In this document: positions 1 to 10,042 of the stretch, piece by piece
Layout: every line of letters begins with the position of its first letter
Numbering within the stretch: position 1 is the first letter of the stretch
Translations under genes and position numbers: made by a program
The notes under the pieces: generated by a model
What the model was told of the DNA's origin: nothing
The model's database searches: none
The model's input: the letters and a program-made list of their open reading frames with translations, nothing else
NCBI RefSeq assembly: GCF_900450705.1
Contig: NZ_UGHK01000002.1
Coordinates: forward strand, 1,616,970 to 1,680,969
Direction of reading: 5' to 3'
DNA length: 64,000 nucleotides
Source of the DNA: Avibacterium paragallinarum
GTDB taxonomy: Bacteria; Pseudomonadota; Gammaproteobacteria; Enterobacterales; Pasteurellaceae

Positions 1-159
1 ACCAGACACTTCAGCACGAGTTTTTTGTGCACGAGAACCTTGACGAGCACCTGCTGCATAAGCAACAACTACTTGGTGGATTAACGCTTCATTAAACTCA
101 CGTCCGAAGGTAGTTTCAGAAACAGTTAGTACGTTTGCACCTACTACTTGTAATTCCAT
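1..159 (-). CDS. rplD: 50S ribosomal protein L4, N-terminal part (truncated by window edge)
   Basis: The reverse complement opens with [19 protein letters not shown], the N-terminus of L4, and stays open to the window edge, so about 53 residues are visible. An AGGAG Shine-Dalgarno lies about 8 bases before the ATG. It follows rplC by 15 bases, giving the standard S10 operon order rpsJ-rplC-rplD. L4 binds 23S rRNA and in enterics also represses its own operon; whether that applies here cannot be seen. Confidence 0.97.
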   Translation of the reverse strand, partial: MELQVVGANVLTVSETTFGREFNEALIHQVVVAYAAGARQGSRAQKTRAEVSG

Positions 160-174
160 CATCTATCTCCTGAC

Positions 175-804
175 TTATGCTTTAACTGCTGGTTTCACGA
201 TAACATCACTATTAGTTGCACCAGGTACAGAACCTTTAACTAATAATAAATTACGCTCAGCATCCACACGAACAACTTCAAGTGATTGAACGGTTACACG
301 CTCAGCACCTAAGTGTCCAGCCATTTTTTTGCCTTTAAACACACGACCTGGAGTTTGGTTTTGACCAATAGAACCAAGCACACGATGTGATAAAGAGTTA
401 CCGTGAGTTGCATCTTGAGTACGGAAATTCCAACGTTTAACACCACCTTGGAAACCTTCACCTTTAGATGTACCAGTAACATCAACTTTCTTAACATCAG
501 CAAAGATGTCAACATTAATTTCTTGACCTAAAGTGAATTCTTCACCTTCAGTTGTACGAAATTCCCATAAACCGCGACCAGCTTCAACACCTGCTTTCAC
601 GAAATGACCTGCTTCAGGCTTAGTTACACGGCTCGCTTTTTTAGAACCTGTAGTAACTTGAATTGCAGTATAGCCATCGTTTTCAAGAGTTTTAACTTGA
701 GTTACACGGTTTGCTTGGATTTCGATAACAGTAACGGGAACTGACACACCATCTTCATTGAAGATACGCGTCATACCCACTTTACGACCGACTAAACCAA
801 TCAT
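175..804 (-). CDS. rplC: 50S ribosomal protein L3
   Basis: The 209-residue product begins [15 protein letters not shown] and contains the L3 signature [18 protein letters not shown] around residues 148-165, including the glutamine that is methylated by PrmB in E. coli. An in-frame ATG two codons upstream exists, but the AGAGG motif sits only 2 bases from it and 8 bases from the chosen ATG. The chosen start also gives the family's usual 209 residues. L3 is an early-assembly protein of the large subunit near the peptidyl-transferase centre. It is 17 bases downstream of rpsJ. Confidence 0.98.
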   Translation of the reverse strand: MIGLVGRKVGMTRIFNEDGVSVPVTVIEIQANRVTQVKTLENDGYTAIQVTTGSKKASRVTKPEAGHFVKAGVEAGRGLWEFRTTEGEEFTLGQEINVDIFADVKKVDVTGTSKGEGFQGGVKRWNFRTQDATHGNSLSHRVLGSIGQNQTPGRVFKGKKMAGHLGAERVTVQSLEVVRVDAERNLLLVKGSVPGATNSDVIVKPAVKA

Positions 805-821
805 TGTCATAACCTCTTAAA

Positions 822-1330
<509 letters not shown>

Positions 1331-1377
1331 CTGAAAATCCTCAACGATTGCAACAACCGTTTCAACAAAATGGCGAT

Positions 1378-1695
1378 TTAATATTCCCACTCCTCTGGAT
1401 TAATCCCCAACTCACGCATCACTTCTTTCGCCTGTTCTGGAATTTCATCGTGGCGTTCTTTCAACAAATCAAAATCTGTCGGCAAGGGCTGCCCTGTAAA
1501 CGCGTGTAAAAACGCTTCACAAAGTAGCTCGCTATTTGTCGCGTGGCGTAAATTTTTGATCTGCCGTCTAGTCCGCTCATTAGTCAAAATTTCCAACACT
1601 TTAATGGGAATGGATACCGTAATCTTTTTAACTTGCTCACTTTTTTTTCCGTGTTCAGCATAAGGGCTGATATATTTTCCGTCCCAATTCGCCAT
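1378..1695 (-). CDS. metJ: Methionine repressor MetJ
   Basis: The 105-residue protein is nearly colinear with E. coli MetJ: it has the N-terminal [17 protein letters not shown], the ribbon strand KKITVSIP (residues about 23-30) that reads operator DNA, and the helix segment [19 protein letters not shown]. Length is the family's usual. MetJ binds S-adenosylmethionine as corepressor and dimers occupy adjacent 8-bp met boxes. Four such boxes lie just upstream of its own promoter, implying autoregulation. AAGGG precedes the ATG by 8-9 bases. It lies between the S10 operon and pckA on the same strand, as a separate unit. Confidence 0.97.
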   Translation of the reverse strand: MANWDGKYISPYAEHGKKSEQVKKITVSIPIKVLEILTNERTRRQIKNLRHATNSELLCEAFLHAFTGQPLPTDFDLLKERHDEIPEQAKEVMRELGINPEEWEY

Positions 1696-1730
1696 AAGTT
1701 ATCCCTTAATTCTCCACAAAAATTGTGCTT

Positions 1731-1759
1731 ATTCTAATGAAAAATCAAACAGATCACAA
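1731..1759 (-). promoter_or_regulatory. metJ promoter (-35/-10)
   Basis: Read on the minus strand, TTGTGA (1754-1759) and TAGAAT (1731-1736) are separated by exactly 17 bases, with the metJ ATG about 36 bases below the -10. The hexamers match the sigma-70 consensus at 4/6 and 5/6 positions. The met-box array ends 4 bases upstream of the -35. Confidence 0.65.
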
Positions 1760-1762
1760 TCT

Positions 1763-1794
1763 AGACATTAAGACTTCTAGATAGCCAGACAACG
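1763..1794. promoter_or_regulatory. Four tandem met boxes (MetJ operator)
   Basis: Four contiguous octamers, AGACATTA, AGACTTCT, AGATAGCC and AGACAACG, each begin AGA and match the MetJ consensus AGACGTCT at 5, 7, 4 and 5 positions. Contiguous 8-bp phasing is the known arrangement for cooperative binding of MetJ dimers. The array abuts the -35 of metJ, so autorepression is the natural inference. Confidence 0.7.
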
Positions 1795-1817
1795 ACGATA
1801 AAAAACAGCGAAAAAAA

Positions 1818-1864
1818 CGACCGCACTTTTATTTCCCTTTTACGTCCCAATTAAAGTGCGGTCG
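1818..1864 (-). terminator. pckA terminator made of paired uptake sequences
   Basis: A 12-bp perfect stem (CGACCGCACTTT / AAAGTGCGGTCG) is followed on the minus strand by seven T. Both arms contain the uptake signal core AAGTGCGGT. It begins 27 bases past the pckA stop. Confidence 0.85.
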
Positions 1865-1890
1865 GATTTTAGTGATGTTTTTTTATGCCA

Positions 1891-3507
1891 TTATGCTTTT
1901 GGCCCTGCTGCGATTAAGGCTTTGCCTTCTTCATTTGTGGCATATTTTTCAAAGTTTTTCACAAAGCGGTTTGCTAAGTCTTCCGCTTTTGCTTGCCATT
2001 GTGCCTTGTCTACATAGGTATCACGCGGATCTAAAATCGCTGGATCAACGCTCGGCAAGGCTTTTGGAATGGCTAAGTTGAAGATTGGTAATTCGGACAT
2101 TTCCGCTTTATCAATTGAGCCATCTAAAATTGCGTCAATAATGCCACGGGTATCTTTAATTGAGATACGTTTACCTGTGCCATTCCAACCTGTATTCACA
2201 AGATAGGCTTCTGCACCCGCGGCTTCCATACGTTTCACTAACACTTCCGCATATTGCGTTGGGTGAAGTGATAAGAATGCTGCACCAAAACAGGCTGAGA
2301 AAGTTGGCGTTGGCTCAGTGATACCACGTTCTGTTCCCGCTAATTTTGCGGTGAAACCAGATAAGAAGTAGTATTTCGTTTGCTCTGGCGTTAATTTTGC
2401 CACTGGCGGTAACACACCGAACGCATCAGCAGTTAAGAAGATCACTTTTTTCGCGTGGCCTGCTTTAGAAACTGGTTTTACAATGTTTTCAATGTGATAG
2501 ATTGGGTAAGAAACGCGAGTATTTTCCGTTTTTGAGCCATCATCATAATCCACTGAACCATCAGAACGCACCACCACATTTTCTAACAAGGCATCACGTT
2601 TAATCGCACGATAAATATCCGGCTCGCTTTCTTCTGAAAGTTTAATGGTTTTCGCATAGCAACCACCTTCGTAGTTAAATACCCCGTCATCGTCCCAACC
2701 GTGTTCATCATCACCAATTAATTGGCGTTTTGGATCCGTTGAAAGGGTGGTTTTACCAGTACCTGATAAACCGAAGAACACCGCAACATCGCCATCTTCA
2801 CCCACGTTAGCAGAACAGTGCATTGACGCAATACCTTTAAGCGGAAGGAAATAGTTCATCATTGAGAACATACCTTTTTTCATTTCACCGCCGTACCAAG
2901 TACCACCGATTAATTGAATACCTTCTGTGATGTTAAACGCCACAAAGTTTTCAGAATTTAAGCCTTGTTCTTTCCAATTTGGATTGGTTACTTTTGAACC
3001 ATTCATTACCACAAAATCAGGTTTGAAGTTTTCTAATTCTGCCGCTGACGGACGGATAAACATATTGGTTACAAAGTGAGCTTGCCACGCCACTTCAGTA
3101 ACAATTCTCACCGCTAAACGAGTATCTGGATTTGCACCACAGAATGCGTCCACCACAAATAGACGTTTGCCTGAAAGTTGTTTGGTAACCAAATCTTTTA
3201 GACTTTGCCAAGTGGCTTGGTTCATCGGTTTGTTATCGTTTTTCGCCGCATCGCTTGTCCACCACACGGTATCTTTGGTCTTCTCATCTAATACGATGTA
3301 TTTATCTTTCGGAGAACGCCCGGTGAAAATCCCTGTATCTACCGCAACCGCACCAGATTGGGTAACCGTTCCTTTCTCAAAGCCTTCCAAACCTTCCTTA
3401 GTTTCTTCGATAAAAAGTTGCTCATAACTTGGGTTATAAACCACTTCTTTCACATCGTAGATCCCTAATTCACCGAGTTCTGCTACTAATTTAGTTACAT
3501 CAGTCAT
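1891..3507 (-). CDS. pckA: Phosphoenolpyruvate carboxykinase (ATP)
   Basis: The cytosolic enzyme converts oxaloacetate and ATP to PEP, ADP and CO2; in capnophilic Pasteurellaceae it often runs in the carboxylating direction. The 538-residue product matches the usual length and carries the kinase P-loop [11 protein letters not shown] (near residue 246), the following metal/nucleotide segment [11 protein letters not shown], and the C-terminal [11 protein letters not shown]. The frame opens upstream with a TTG, but the ATG giving MTDVTKLV has GAGGT 4-9 bases ahead and matches relatives. A paired-USS terminator follows. It is monocistronic. Confidence 0.97.
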   Translation of the reverse strand: MTDVTKLVAELGELGIYDVKEVVYNPSYEQLFIEETKEGLEGFEKGTVTQSGAVAVDTGIFTGRSPKDKYIVLDEKTKDTVWWTSDAAKNDNKPMNQATWQSLKDLVTKQLSGKRLFVVDAFCGANPDTRLAVRIVTEVAWQAHFVTNMFIRPSAAELENFKPDFVVMNGSKVTNPNWKEQGLNSENFVAFNITEGIQLIGGTWYGGEMKKGMFSMMNYFLPLKGIASMHCSANVGEDGDVAVFFGLSGTGKTTLSTDPKRQLIGDDEHGWDDDGVFNYEGGCYAKTIKLSEESEPDIYRAIKRDALLENVVVRSDGSVDYDDGSKTENTRVSYPIYHIENIVKPVSKAGHAKKVIFLTADAFGVLPPVAKLTPEQTKYYFLSGFTAKLAGTERGITEPTPTFSACFGAAFLSLHPTQYAEVLVKRMEAAGAEAYLVNTGWNGTGKRISIKDTRGIIDAILDGSIDKAEMSELPIFNLAIPKALPSVDPAILDPRDTYVDKAQWQAKAEDLANRFVKNFEKYATNEEGKALIAAGPKA

Positions 3508-3576
3508 AAAACACCTCAATTAATGTTTAATTTAAATAGATTATTATCTATTCTACGTTAAATGCAGAAGGAAAAA

Positions 3577-3592
3577 TGTTAGCTGGATCGCA
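3577..3592. promoter_or_regulatory. Possible CRP site upstream of pckA
   Basis: TGTTA-N6-TCGCA matches TGTGA-N6-TCACA at 8 of 10 positions and lies about 70 bases before the pckA ATG. pckA is under catabolite control in related species, which supports but does not prove the call. Confidence 0.35.
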
Positions 3593-3680
3593 AAATTGGA
3601 AAAATTTTTGTTGTTCAAGCAAAATCATTCTCACTTATGACCTAAATCAAAAAAGCTCGAATGCCCTTGTTGATTTCATT

Positions 3681-3722
3681 AAAAAAAACCTGCCTTAAAC
3701 TTCTTCGTGTTAGCAGGTTTTT
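3681..3722 (-). terminator. Terminator of the pentose transport operon
   Basis: AAAACCTGC and GCAGGTTTTT pair around a loop of about 19 bases. The minus strand ends in eight T, directly beyond the stop of the substrate-binding protein gene, so it closes the leftward operon. Confidence 0.8.
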
Positions 3723-3739
3723 ATCTTAAAAGTATTAGG

Positions 3740-4735
3740 TTACTTTCTGCGATTTAACAATTCATCGGCATTTTCTGCTGTGATTTTTGTCCAAGGAATG
3801 TTGTAGCGTTTAGCATTGCCGCCATTCCAATCTAGATCTGCCTGATATTGCTGCCAAATATCCGACATTGGCTGATATTTTTCGCCTAAAACCGCTTTCA
3901 TCGCGACATCAATCGAACCCTGAATTTGCCCTCTCGCATCTTGTAAAATAGAGGTCATTTTTCCCGCTTTCACGGCATAAATGGCGTCAGTAATGCCATC
4001 AACGCCAGCAATCGCAAAATCGTTCACATTTAACCCCGCACTTTGAATCGCTTCGATTGCTCCTAATGCCATTTCATCATTTTGAGCAATAATGCCATTA
4101 ATTTTACCTTTATGCTTTTGTAACCAGTTTTCCATTAGGGAAATCGCTTCAGAACGCGACCAATTCGCTGTTTTTCTTTCTAAAATTTTGATATTGCCCG
4201 CCCCACATTCTGCGATCGCTTTTTCATTGCCTTGCCCGCGTTGAATTTCTCCCGAGCCACCTTTAGGACCTTCAATAATCACCACATTACCTTTACAGCC
4301 CATTTTTTCAAGTACGGCTTTGGCTTCTAAATAACCTCCTTCAACGTCATCAGAAACTACTTCACTGGTCATTTTATCCGTGTTCAAGCGAGCATTGGTT
4401 ACAATCACAGGGATCTTGGCATTATTCGCCATCGTAACCACATCAATATTGGCTTCAAAATCCATCGGGTTGATAATAATGGCATCTGTTTTAGTTTGGA
4501 TTGCTGTTTCAGCTTGGTTATTCTGCACAAGGGGATCATAGCGACCATCGTAAATGGTTAATTTAGCCGGCCCTTGTTGCACGGCAGGGTGTTCTTTGGC
4601 AGATTTTTCCATTAATTGCACAAATTCGGCTTTCATTCCATACATTAAAATGGCGATTTTGACAGGTTGAGTTGCATAAGTTGTCGTTGCAACGGCTAAT
4701 GTACTCATTGCTAAAAAGAGTTTGTGATATTTCAT
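3740..4735 (-). CDS. Periplasmic sugar-binding protein of an ABC importer (RbsB/XylF type)
   Basis: The 331-residue protein has a signal peptide (KYHKLFLAMSTLAVATTTYA, likely cut after YA) and a type I periplasmic-binding fold: VKIAILMYGMKAEFVQLMEKS at the N-terminus, DAIIINPMDFEANIDVV, and the C-terminal-lobe segment IIAQNDEMALGAIEAIQSAG. The upstream in-frame ATG lacks a ribosome site, while GAGGT precedes the chosen one by about 8 bases. It is the last gene of the leftward operon with its permease and ATPase. Substrate is inferred from the linked kinase, dehydrogenase and isomerase to be a pentose or pentitol (for example D-lyxose, xylitol or D-arabitol); no residue proves it. Confidence 0.85.
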   Translation of the reverse strand: MKYHKLFLAMSTLAVATTTYATQPVKIAILMYGMKAEFVQLMEKSAKEHPAVQQGPAKLTIYDGRYDPLVQNNQAETAIQTKTDAIIINPMDFEANIDVVTMANNAKIPVIVTNARLNTDKMTSEVVSDDVEGGYLEAKAVLEKMGCKGNVVIIEGPKGGSGEIQRGQGNEKAIAECGAGNIKILERKTANWSRSEAISLMENWLQKHKGKINGIIAQNDEMALGAIEAIQSAGLNVNDFAIAGVDGITDAIYAVKAGKMTSILQDARGQIQGSIDVAMKAVLGEKYQPMSDIWQQYQADLDWNGGNAKRYNIPWTKITAENADELLNRRK

Positions 4736-4761
4736 AGTTAAATACCTCATAATGTTGTGAA

Positions 4762-5775
4762 TTAACGACGTTTACGAGAGGGATCAAGCATTACCGCACC
4801 AACAATTAAGATCCCTTTAATTAATTGTTGATAATAAGATTGCACACCGAGCAAATCTAATCCGTTGTTTAAAACTCCGATGATTAGAATGCCGAAAAAT
4901 GTTCCCATTAATGTACCCACACCGCCGATCATACTCGTTCCGCCAATCACCACCGCGGCAATGGCATCAAGCTCATAAGCATTTCCCGCATTAGTTTGGG
5001 CTGAACCTGTTCTTGCGGTCAGAATTAACCCTGCGATTGCGGCGAGAACACCACATAAGGTATAAACGGCAACTTTAATTTGAATGACATTGATCCCTGA
5101 TGTTCTTGTGCTTTTTTCATTACCACCCACGGCATAGACATAACGTCCAAAGGGCATTTTATTTAACACAACCCAAGCGAGAATAAAGATCACAAGGAAA
5201 ATGACGACAGGAATGGGAATCGTGTCAAAAAGATACCCATTGCCGAGCCAACGGAAATCATTGTTGAGCTGAGAAACTGGGTTGCCATTCGTGGAAAGAA
5301 GCGTTAATCCCCTTGCTACAGAAAGCATTCCCATCGTAACGATAAAAGGCTGTAAATTGAAACGGGCAATGACTGTGCCATTAATAAAACCGCAAATCGC
5401 ACCAATGGCGAGGGCAACAAAAATCGGCAACCAAAACCCATTTTGTACATCACCAATTAATAAGCTCCCTGATGTCGCGAAACGTGCCGCTAAAATGCCA
5501 GCGAGGGCTAATACTGCCCCAACGGAAAGATCCACGCCAGCCGTAATAATGACGAAAGTCATTCCTATGGCTAAAATGCCGTTAATTGACACTTGACGCA
5601 AAATAATCAGGGCATTATTTTGACTGAGAAAATAATTATCCGTCCAAGCTCCATTGGCAACGGCAATTTCGCCCGCTACCGCAATGGTTAAACAAAGAAA
5701 AATAAAGGCAAAAATGATGCCATATTGCTCAAAGTGCGGTTTTATTTTTTGGGTATAAAAAACGTGATTACGCAT
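4762..5775 (-). CDS. Sugar ABC transporter permease (RbsC/XylH family)
   Basis: The 337-residue inner-membrane protein has about 8-10 hydrophobic segments and the family signature stretch GVDLSVGAVLALAGILAARF in the first half. Further on are AVGGNEKSTRTSGINV (cytoplasmic coupling loop) and DAIAAVVIGGTSMIGGVGT. The start was placed at MRNHVFYTQ because GGAGG lies 5 bases upstream; a TTG four codons earlier overlaps that site. It lies between the ATPase gene (12-base gap) and the binding protein (26-base gap). It would form the homodimeric channel of the pentose/pentitol importer. Confidence 0.9.
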   Translation of the reverse strand: MRNHVFYTQKIKPHFEQYGIIFAFIFLCLTIAVAGEIAVANGAWTDNYFLSQNNALIILRQVSINGILAIGMTFVIITAGVDLSVGAVLALAGILAARFATSGSLLIGDVQNGFWLPIFVALAIGAICGFINGTVIARFNLQPFIVTMGMLSVARGLTLLSTNGNPVSQLNNDFRWLGNGYLFDTIPIPVVIFLVIFILAWVVLNKMPFGRYVYAVGGNEKSTRTSGINVIQIKVAVYTLCGVLAAIAGLILTARTGSAQTNAGNAYELDAIAAVVIGGTSMIGGVGTLMGTFFGILIIGVLNNGLDLLGVQSYYQQLIKGILIVGAVMLDPSRKRR

Positions 5776-5787
5776 TGCGTCCTCCAA

Positions 5788-7275
5788 TTATGAAGCTAAT
5801 TGCATTAATTTCGTCTGCGAAAATTCATTTCGGGTTAAAATGCCATTGATTTTTCCCTCTTTGAAAACTAATATTCTGTCGCTCATTCTAATAATTTCGG
5901 AAAGTTCTGAAGAAACCAGCAAAATGCCTTTTCCTTGCTGAGCAAATTGCGACATAAAATGATAAATTTCTTTTTTCGCACCAATATCAATCCCTCTTGT
6001 GGGTTCATCTAATAACATTAAATCTGGATTGGTTAATGCCCATTTGCCTAAAATCACTTTTTGTTGATTACCTCCACTTAAATTAATGACTTTTTGCTGT
6101 GCGTTAGACGTTTTAATATTAAATTTTTTTATCATTTCCTCTGCACTGGCATTTCCTAACCGCTCTTTAATAAAGGCATATTTCGTTAAGGCTGACCAAT
6201 GGGTAATATTGATATTCTCATTAATTGAACGACAAAGAATCAGCCCCGTATCACGCCGATCTTCCGTAACATAGGCAATACCTGCTTCGATCGCTTGCTT
6301 TGGTGAATGGTTCGATAATAAATGCTGGTGTAAATAAAATTCCCCCTCGTCGGGGTAATGGATACCAAAAATTAAATCAAACAATTCACTCCTCCCCGAA
6401 TCCACCAAACCATAAATTCCGAGAATTTCACCTTTATGTAATTGGAAGCTGATATTATGTAATTTATCCTTCCAACAAATATTTTTCGCTTCAAATAAAA
6501 GGCTTTTCTCTGGTTGATTATATTTCGCAAATTCCTCGTTTAATTCTGAGCCGATAATATGTTTAATTAACATTTCTCTTGTTATTTCTGCGATTTTTCC
6601 TTGCGTGATATAACAACCATCTCTAAATATGGTGTAACTATCCGCAATGGTTAAAATTTCAGATAAACGATGCGAAACATAAATAATGCCTTTTCCTTGA
6701 TGGGTTAAATGACGAATTGCCGAAAAAAGTTTTTGCGTATCTTCTTCGCTGATCGCGGAAGTCGGTTCATCTAAAATAATAATTTCCGCATTGGCGTGAG
6801 ATAACGCTTTCGCAATTTCCACCAATTGCTGTTCGGCAACGCTGAGATTTCGCATTTTTTCGCTTTCAGAAATATCCGTAAAGCCAAGGCTGTCTAATAA
6901 AGTGCGGGTCTTTTTATGCAAGGTTTTGAAATCAATAAAGCCCATTTTTCTTGGTTCACTGCCTAAATAAATATTTTCCGCGACGGAAAGATCGGGGATC
7001 ACACTTAATTCTTGTTGCACAATCGCAATGCCCGCGTCGATCGCTTGTTTCGGGTGAGAGAAATGAAAAGCCTTGCCTTTAATTAAAATCTCTCCTTCAT
7101 CAGGCTGGATAAATCCCATTAGCAAGCTGAGAAAAGTGGATTTCCCCGCCCCATTGCCACCGCATAGGGCGTGAATTGAGCCCTTTTTCAGTGTAAACCT
7201 CGCGTCTTTTAAGGCGATGACATCACCAAACGCTTTTTTTAACCCTTTGACTTCTAAAAGATTTTGCTCTGCCAT
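5788..7275 (-). CDS. Sugar ABC transporter ATPase, duplicated domain (RbsA/XylG family)
   Basis: The protein of about 495 residues has two fused nucleotide-binding domains. The first has a canonical Walker A (GGNGAGKST, near residue 40), signature LSVAEQQLVEIAKAL and Walker B IIILDEPTSAI. The second has a degenerate P-loop (GLVDSGRSEL) but a good signature LSGGNQQKVILGKWAL and Walker B LMLLDEPTRGI. This asymmetry is normal for sugar importers of this class. Its start region overlaps the stop of the kinase gene (TGATG), suggesting translational coupling; two consecutive ATGs are possible and GGAGG favours the second. Confidence 0.92.
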   Translation of the reverse strand: MAEQNLLEVKGLKKAFGDVIALKDARFTLKKGSIHALCGGNGAGKSTFLSLLMGFIQPDEGEILIKGKAFHFSHPKQAIDAGIAIVQQELSVIPDLSVAENIYLGSEPRKMGFIDFKTLHKKTRTLLDSLGFTDISESEKMRNLSVAEQQLVEIAKALSHANAEIIILDEPTSAISEEDTQKLFSAIRHLTHQGKGIIYVSHRLSEILTIADSYTIFRDGCYITQGKIAEITREMLIKHIIGSELNEEFAKYNQPEKSLLFEAKNICWKDKLHNISFQLHKGEILGIYGLVDSGRSELFDLIFGIHYPDEGEFYLHQHLLSNHSPKQAIEAGIAYVTEDRRDTGLILCRSINENINITHWSALTKYAFIKERLGNASAEEMIKKFNIKTSNAQQKVINLSGGNQQKVILGKWALTNPDLMLLDEPTRGIDIGAKKEIYHFMSQFAQQGKGILLVSSELSEIIRMSDRILVFKEGKINGILTRNEFSQTKLMQLAS

Positions 7276-7277
7276 CA

Positions 7278-8789
7278 TCAAGCCTCCGCATACATTTTAT
7301 TTAACACATCAAGGTAATCTTGATAGAACTTGGCATAGTGCCGCACATTTTCAGGCTGTGGGAAATGCGTATTTTCTTCTTCAAGCACAACAAATTGCTC
7401 ACACAATGAGCGAAGAGCTGCGTCCGCCTCTGCTTTAGATAGCTGTGTTGCCCGCTCCGCCCAAGCCGCTTGAATTGCGGCCCCTAATGCAGCAGCTTCT
7501 TGATGTTTTAAGGTAATCACCTCGCAATTTGTTACATCAGCCACAATCTGCCGCCAATGATGGCTTTTCGCTCCCCCACCGATCAGGCGAATTTGACGAG
7601 GCTGTATCCCCGCTTGGCGGAATAAATCCAAGCCATAACGCAATGTATAGGTTGCACTTTCAACAATCGCTCGGCACAAATTTTCATCAGTGAAATTTGA
7701 ACTATCTAAATTATGGATACTGGCTTTCGCTTGGGGCAAATCTGGCACGCGTTCCCCGTTGAAGAAAGGCAAAATCACAATGCCATTCGCCCCGATCTCA
7801 CTTTTTGCTAAAGCCTGATTAAACAAGGTTAAATCTTGCTTCAAACACTTTTGAATATGGCTTGTGGCAGAGGTGATATTCATCGTACAAATCAACGGCA
7901 GCCACCCGCCATTTGCTGAACAGAAATTGGCAATGAGTTTTGATGCGGGGCGAATTGGCGTGTCCGAATAAGCAAAAAGTGTTCCCGATGTGCCTAAACT
8001 CATTGTAATAATGCCCGCTTGAATATTGCCTGTGCCGATCGCACTCATCATATTGTCCCCACTGCCATTAGCGACAAATGTCGAGGGGGATAAATCAAGC
8101 AATTTCGCCACTTCGGGGGTAACTACGCCTAAAATAGGCGTGTTTTCACTGAGTGGCGGTAAAGCCCGTTGCAAAATCCCCGAGTCATCAATCCGATTAA
8201 GGATCTGCGTATTCCAACGGCGTTCAACAATATCGAATAATCCCGTTCCCGAGGCATCGCCGAACTCCATTTTTTGAATGCCTGTAAGCCAATAATTAAT
8301 ATAGTTGTGTGGTAATAATACGCAGGCAAGTTGTTGATATAACTCAGGATAGTATTTTTTAAACCACAAAATTTTTGATGCCATGTAACCCGTTGCCAAA
8401 TTCAAGCCAATCGCCTCCAAGCAAGCCTTTTCGCCGCCAAGCTGCCGCACGAGTTCTTGATTTTCTTGCACAGTTTCCGTATCACACCAAAGTTTTGCGG
8501 GGTGTAGCCCCTTACCCGCCCTATCCAACGGCACGAAGCCGTGCTGTTGCCCAGAAACACTCATACCCGAAATTTGCTGTGAATTAATACCGCACTTTGC
8601 TATCGCTTGCTTGAATGCGATGACTAAGGCATCAATCCACCATTGCGGCTGTTGCTCTCGCTTACCTGTTGCTTCACTGATGAGATGATGCGGTGCATTT
8701 CCTTCTGCCAAAATGCAACCTTTCTCCGTATCAATGAGCAGCACTTTCGTGCTTTGTGTTCCACAATCAATGCCTGCGTAAATTGCCAT
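7278..8789 (-). CDS. FGGY-family sugar kinase, xylulokinase type
   Basis: The 503-residue product begins IYAGIDCGTQSTKVLLID, the FGGY phosphate-1 motif. It has MSVSGQQHGFVPLD (xylulokinase-like substrate segment), NGSGDNMMSAIGTG, SLGTSGTLFAYSD, and the C-terminal adenosine motif IRLIGGGAKSHHWRQIVADV. Length and motifs fit xylulokinase, which phosphorylates D-xylulose to xylulose 5-phosphate for the pentose phosphate pathway. The neighbouring polyol dehydrogenase and lyxose-type isomerase would both yield D-xylulose, which supports this. Other ketopentose substrates are possible. GGAGT precedes the ATG; the dehydrogenase stop is 4 bases upstream. Confidence 0.85.
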   Translation of the reverse strand: MAIYAGIDCGTQSTKVLLIDTEKGCILAEGNAPHHLISEATGKREQQPQWWIDALVIAFKQAIAKCGINSQQISGMSVSGQQHGFVPLDRAGKGLHPAKLWCDTETVQENQELVRQLGGEKACLEAIGLNLATGYMASKILWFKKYYPELYQQLACVLLPHNYINYWLTGIQKMEFGDASGTGLFDIVERRWNTQILNRIDDSGILQRALPPLSENTPILGVVTPEVAKLLDLSPSTFVANGSGDNMMSAIGTGNIQAGIITMSLGTSGTLFAYSDTPIRPASKLIANFCSANGGWLPLICTMNITSATSHIQKCLKQDLTLFNQALAKSEIGANGIVILPFFNGERVPDLPQAKASIHNLDSSNFTDENLCRAIVESATYTLRYGLDLFRQAGIQPRQIRLIGGGAKSHHWRQIVADVTNCEVITLKHQEAAALGAAIQAAWAERATQLSKAEADAALRSLCEQFVVLEEENTHFPQPENVRHYAKFYQDYLDVLNKMYAEA

Positions 8790-8793
8790 TGTG

Positions 8794-9825
8794 TTACTCC
8801 ATTTCGATCATTAATTTGATGTCATTTGGATTCGCCGACGCTGCTCGCTCAAAGGCTTCAATGGATTGAGGGAATTTATACACTGCGGAGATCAACGGCG
8901 TGAGATCCAATTTTCCCGAAGCAAGAAGCCGAATAGTACGGGGATACATATTGACGTAGCGGAAAATCGTTTTAAACGTGATCTCTTTCGCTTGAGCGGA
9001 AACAATGTCTATTGGGGCAGGGGTAATTGGCATTCCTACCAAAACCGCTGTTGCACCTGGTGCCATATACTGTGTTAATTCCGCAATCGCTGCTGCCGCA
9101 CCACTACATTCAAACAACACATCAACCCCCATTTCATTGGTTAGCTCATTCACTTTCACCAGTAAATCCCCTGTTCGGCTATTCACTGGGTGCAGCCTTT
9201 GATAATGTTTGGCAACTTGAAGTTTTTCATCAACCACATCACAAATAATGACTTCAGCACAGCCCCCCGCTAAGGCAGATAATGCGGTCAGCACGCCGAT
9301 CGTTCCAGCCCCGATCACTAAGGCAATATCCCCTGGTTTAATGCCTGCTTTCGTGGCAGATTGCATTCCAATCGCCAGTGGCTCAACCATCGCCCCCTCG
9401 CGGAAACTCACGTTATCAGGCAGCTTGAACGTAAAGGCAGCGGGGTGGATCACTTTTTCACAAAGGCAACCATCAACTGGCGGTGTCGCCCAAAAACGTA
9501 CTTCAGGATCTAAGTTATAAAACCCCGAACGGGATTGATGAGAAGCCAAATTCGGAATGCCCAGTTCCATACAAACGCGATCGCCAATGCGTAAATGACG
9601 AACGTTTTTTCCTATCGCCGTAACAATGCCTGACGCTTCATGTCCTAGCACCATTGATGCTTTCACCACAAAAGGCCCGATGCGACCGTGCTGGTAATAA
9701 TGTACATCACTCCCACAAATCCCCACCGTATGGATCTTGATTTCCACATCATCATCACCTAAAACAAGATCATCATTTTTATCACGAATAGCTAATTTGC
9801 CGTTATCTAAGTAGAGTGCTTTCAT
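8794..9825 (-). CDS. Zinc-dependent polyol dehydrogenase (xylitol/sorbitol dehydrogenase-like MDR)
   Basis: The 343-residue medium-chain dehydrogenase has catalytic-zinc motifs [14 protein letters not shown] (Cys near residue 38), GHEASGIV (His-Glu near 62) and MVEPLAIGM, and a nucleotide-binding [16 protein letters not shown]. The usual four-cysteine structural zinc loop is replaced by a cysteine-poor segment ([16 protein letters not shown]), a form seen in xylitol/sorbitol dehydrogenases. It is the first gene of the leftward operon (AAGGAG 9 bases before the ATG). Probable role: NAD-dependent oxidation of a pentitol such as xylitol or D-arabitol to D-xylulose. Exact substrate unresolved. 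Confidence 0.82.
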   Translation of the reverse strand: MKALYLDNGKLAIRDKNDDLVLGDDDVEIKIHTVGICGSDVHYYQHGRIGPFVVKASMVLGHEASGIVTAIGKNVRHLRIGDRVCMELGIPNLASHQSRSGFYNLDPEVRFWATPPVDGCLCEKVIHPAAFTFKLPDNVSFREGAMVEPLAIGMQSATKAGIKPGDIALVIGAGTIGVLTALSALAGGCAEVIICDVVDEKLQVAKHYQRLHPVNSRTGDLLVKVNELTNEMGVDVLFECSGAAAAIAELTQYMAPGATAVLVGMPITPAPIDIVSAQAKEITFKTIFRYVNMYPRTIRLLASGKLDLTPLISAVYKFPQSIEAFERAASANPNDIKLMIEME

Positions 9826-9893
9826 TTCTATGCTCCTTTTTAAGATTGATTAAGGTTGGGTTAAGGAAAAGATGACATAAAGATTATCTTTTT

Positions 9894-9931
9894 ATGATAA
9901 TTTATTATCATTTAATGAAATGATATATCAT
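9894..9931. promoter_or_regulatory. Two operator-like palindromes in the divergent pentose promoter
   Basis: ATGATAAT-TT-ATTATCAT (9894-9911) and ATGATATATCAT (9920-9931) are perfect inverted repeats sharing the half-site ATGATA. They lie between the dehydrogenase operon and the isomerase-regulator pair, where the adjacent LacI-type regulator would be expected to bind. A GATAAT -10-like hexamer for the leftward operon lies close by (9882-9887). AT richness tempers confidence. Confidence 0.55.
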
Positions 9932-9946
9932 AAAAATGATTTTGTA

Positions 9947-9962
9947 CGTGATCGATCTCACA
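9947..9962. promoter_or_regulatory. CRP site in the divergent pentose promoter
   Basis: CGTGA-TCGATC-TCACA matches the CRP consensus TGTGA-N6-TCACA at 9 of 10 positions. Its centre is about 60 bases above the start site predicted from the TATAGT -10 at 10002-10007, the class I spacing of lac. It could also activate the leftward operon from a distance. Confidence 0.7.
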
Positions 9963-10042
9963 AATCTAAACATTCACAAAAAATTTTTGGCAGAAATTCG
10001 CTATAGTAACAATGAGATCAGCAACGCACCGCGAGGGAGAAA

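Noticed and set aside
9005-9520. Several plus-strand ORFs opposite the polyol dehydrogenase
   Set aside because: They are shadows of a well-supported minus-strand gene and have no family-like sequence or ribosome sites.
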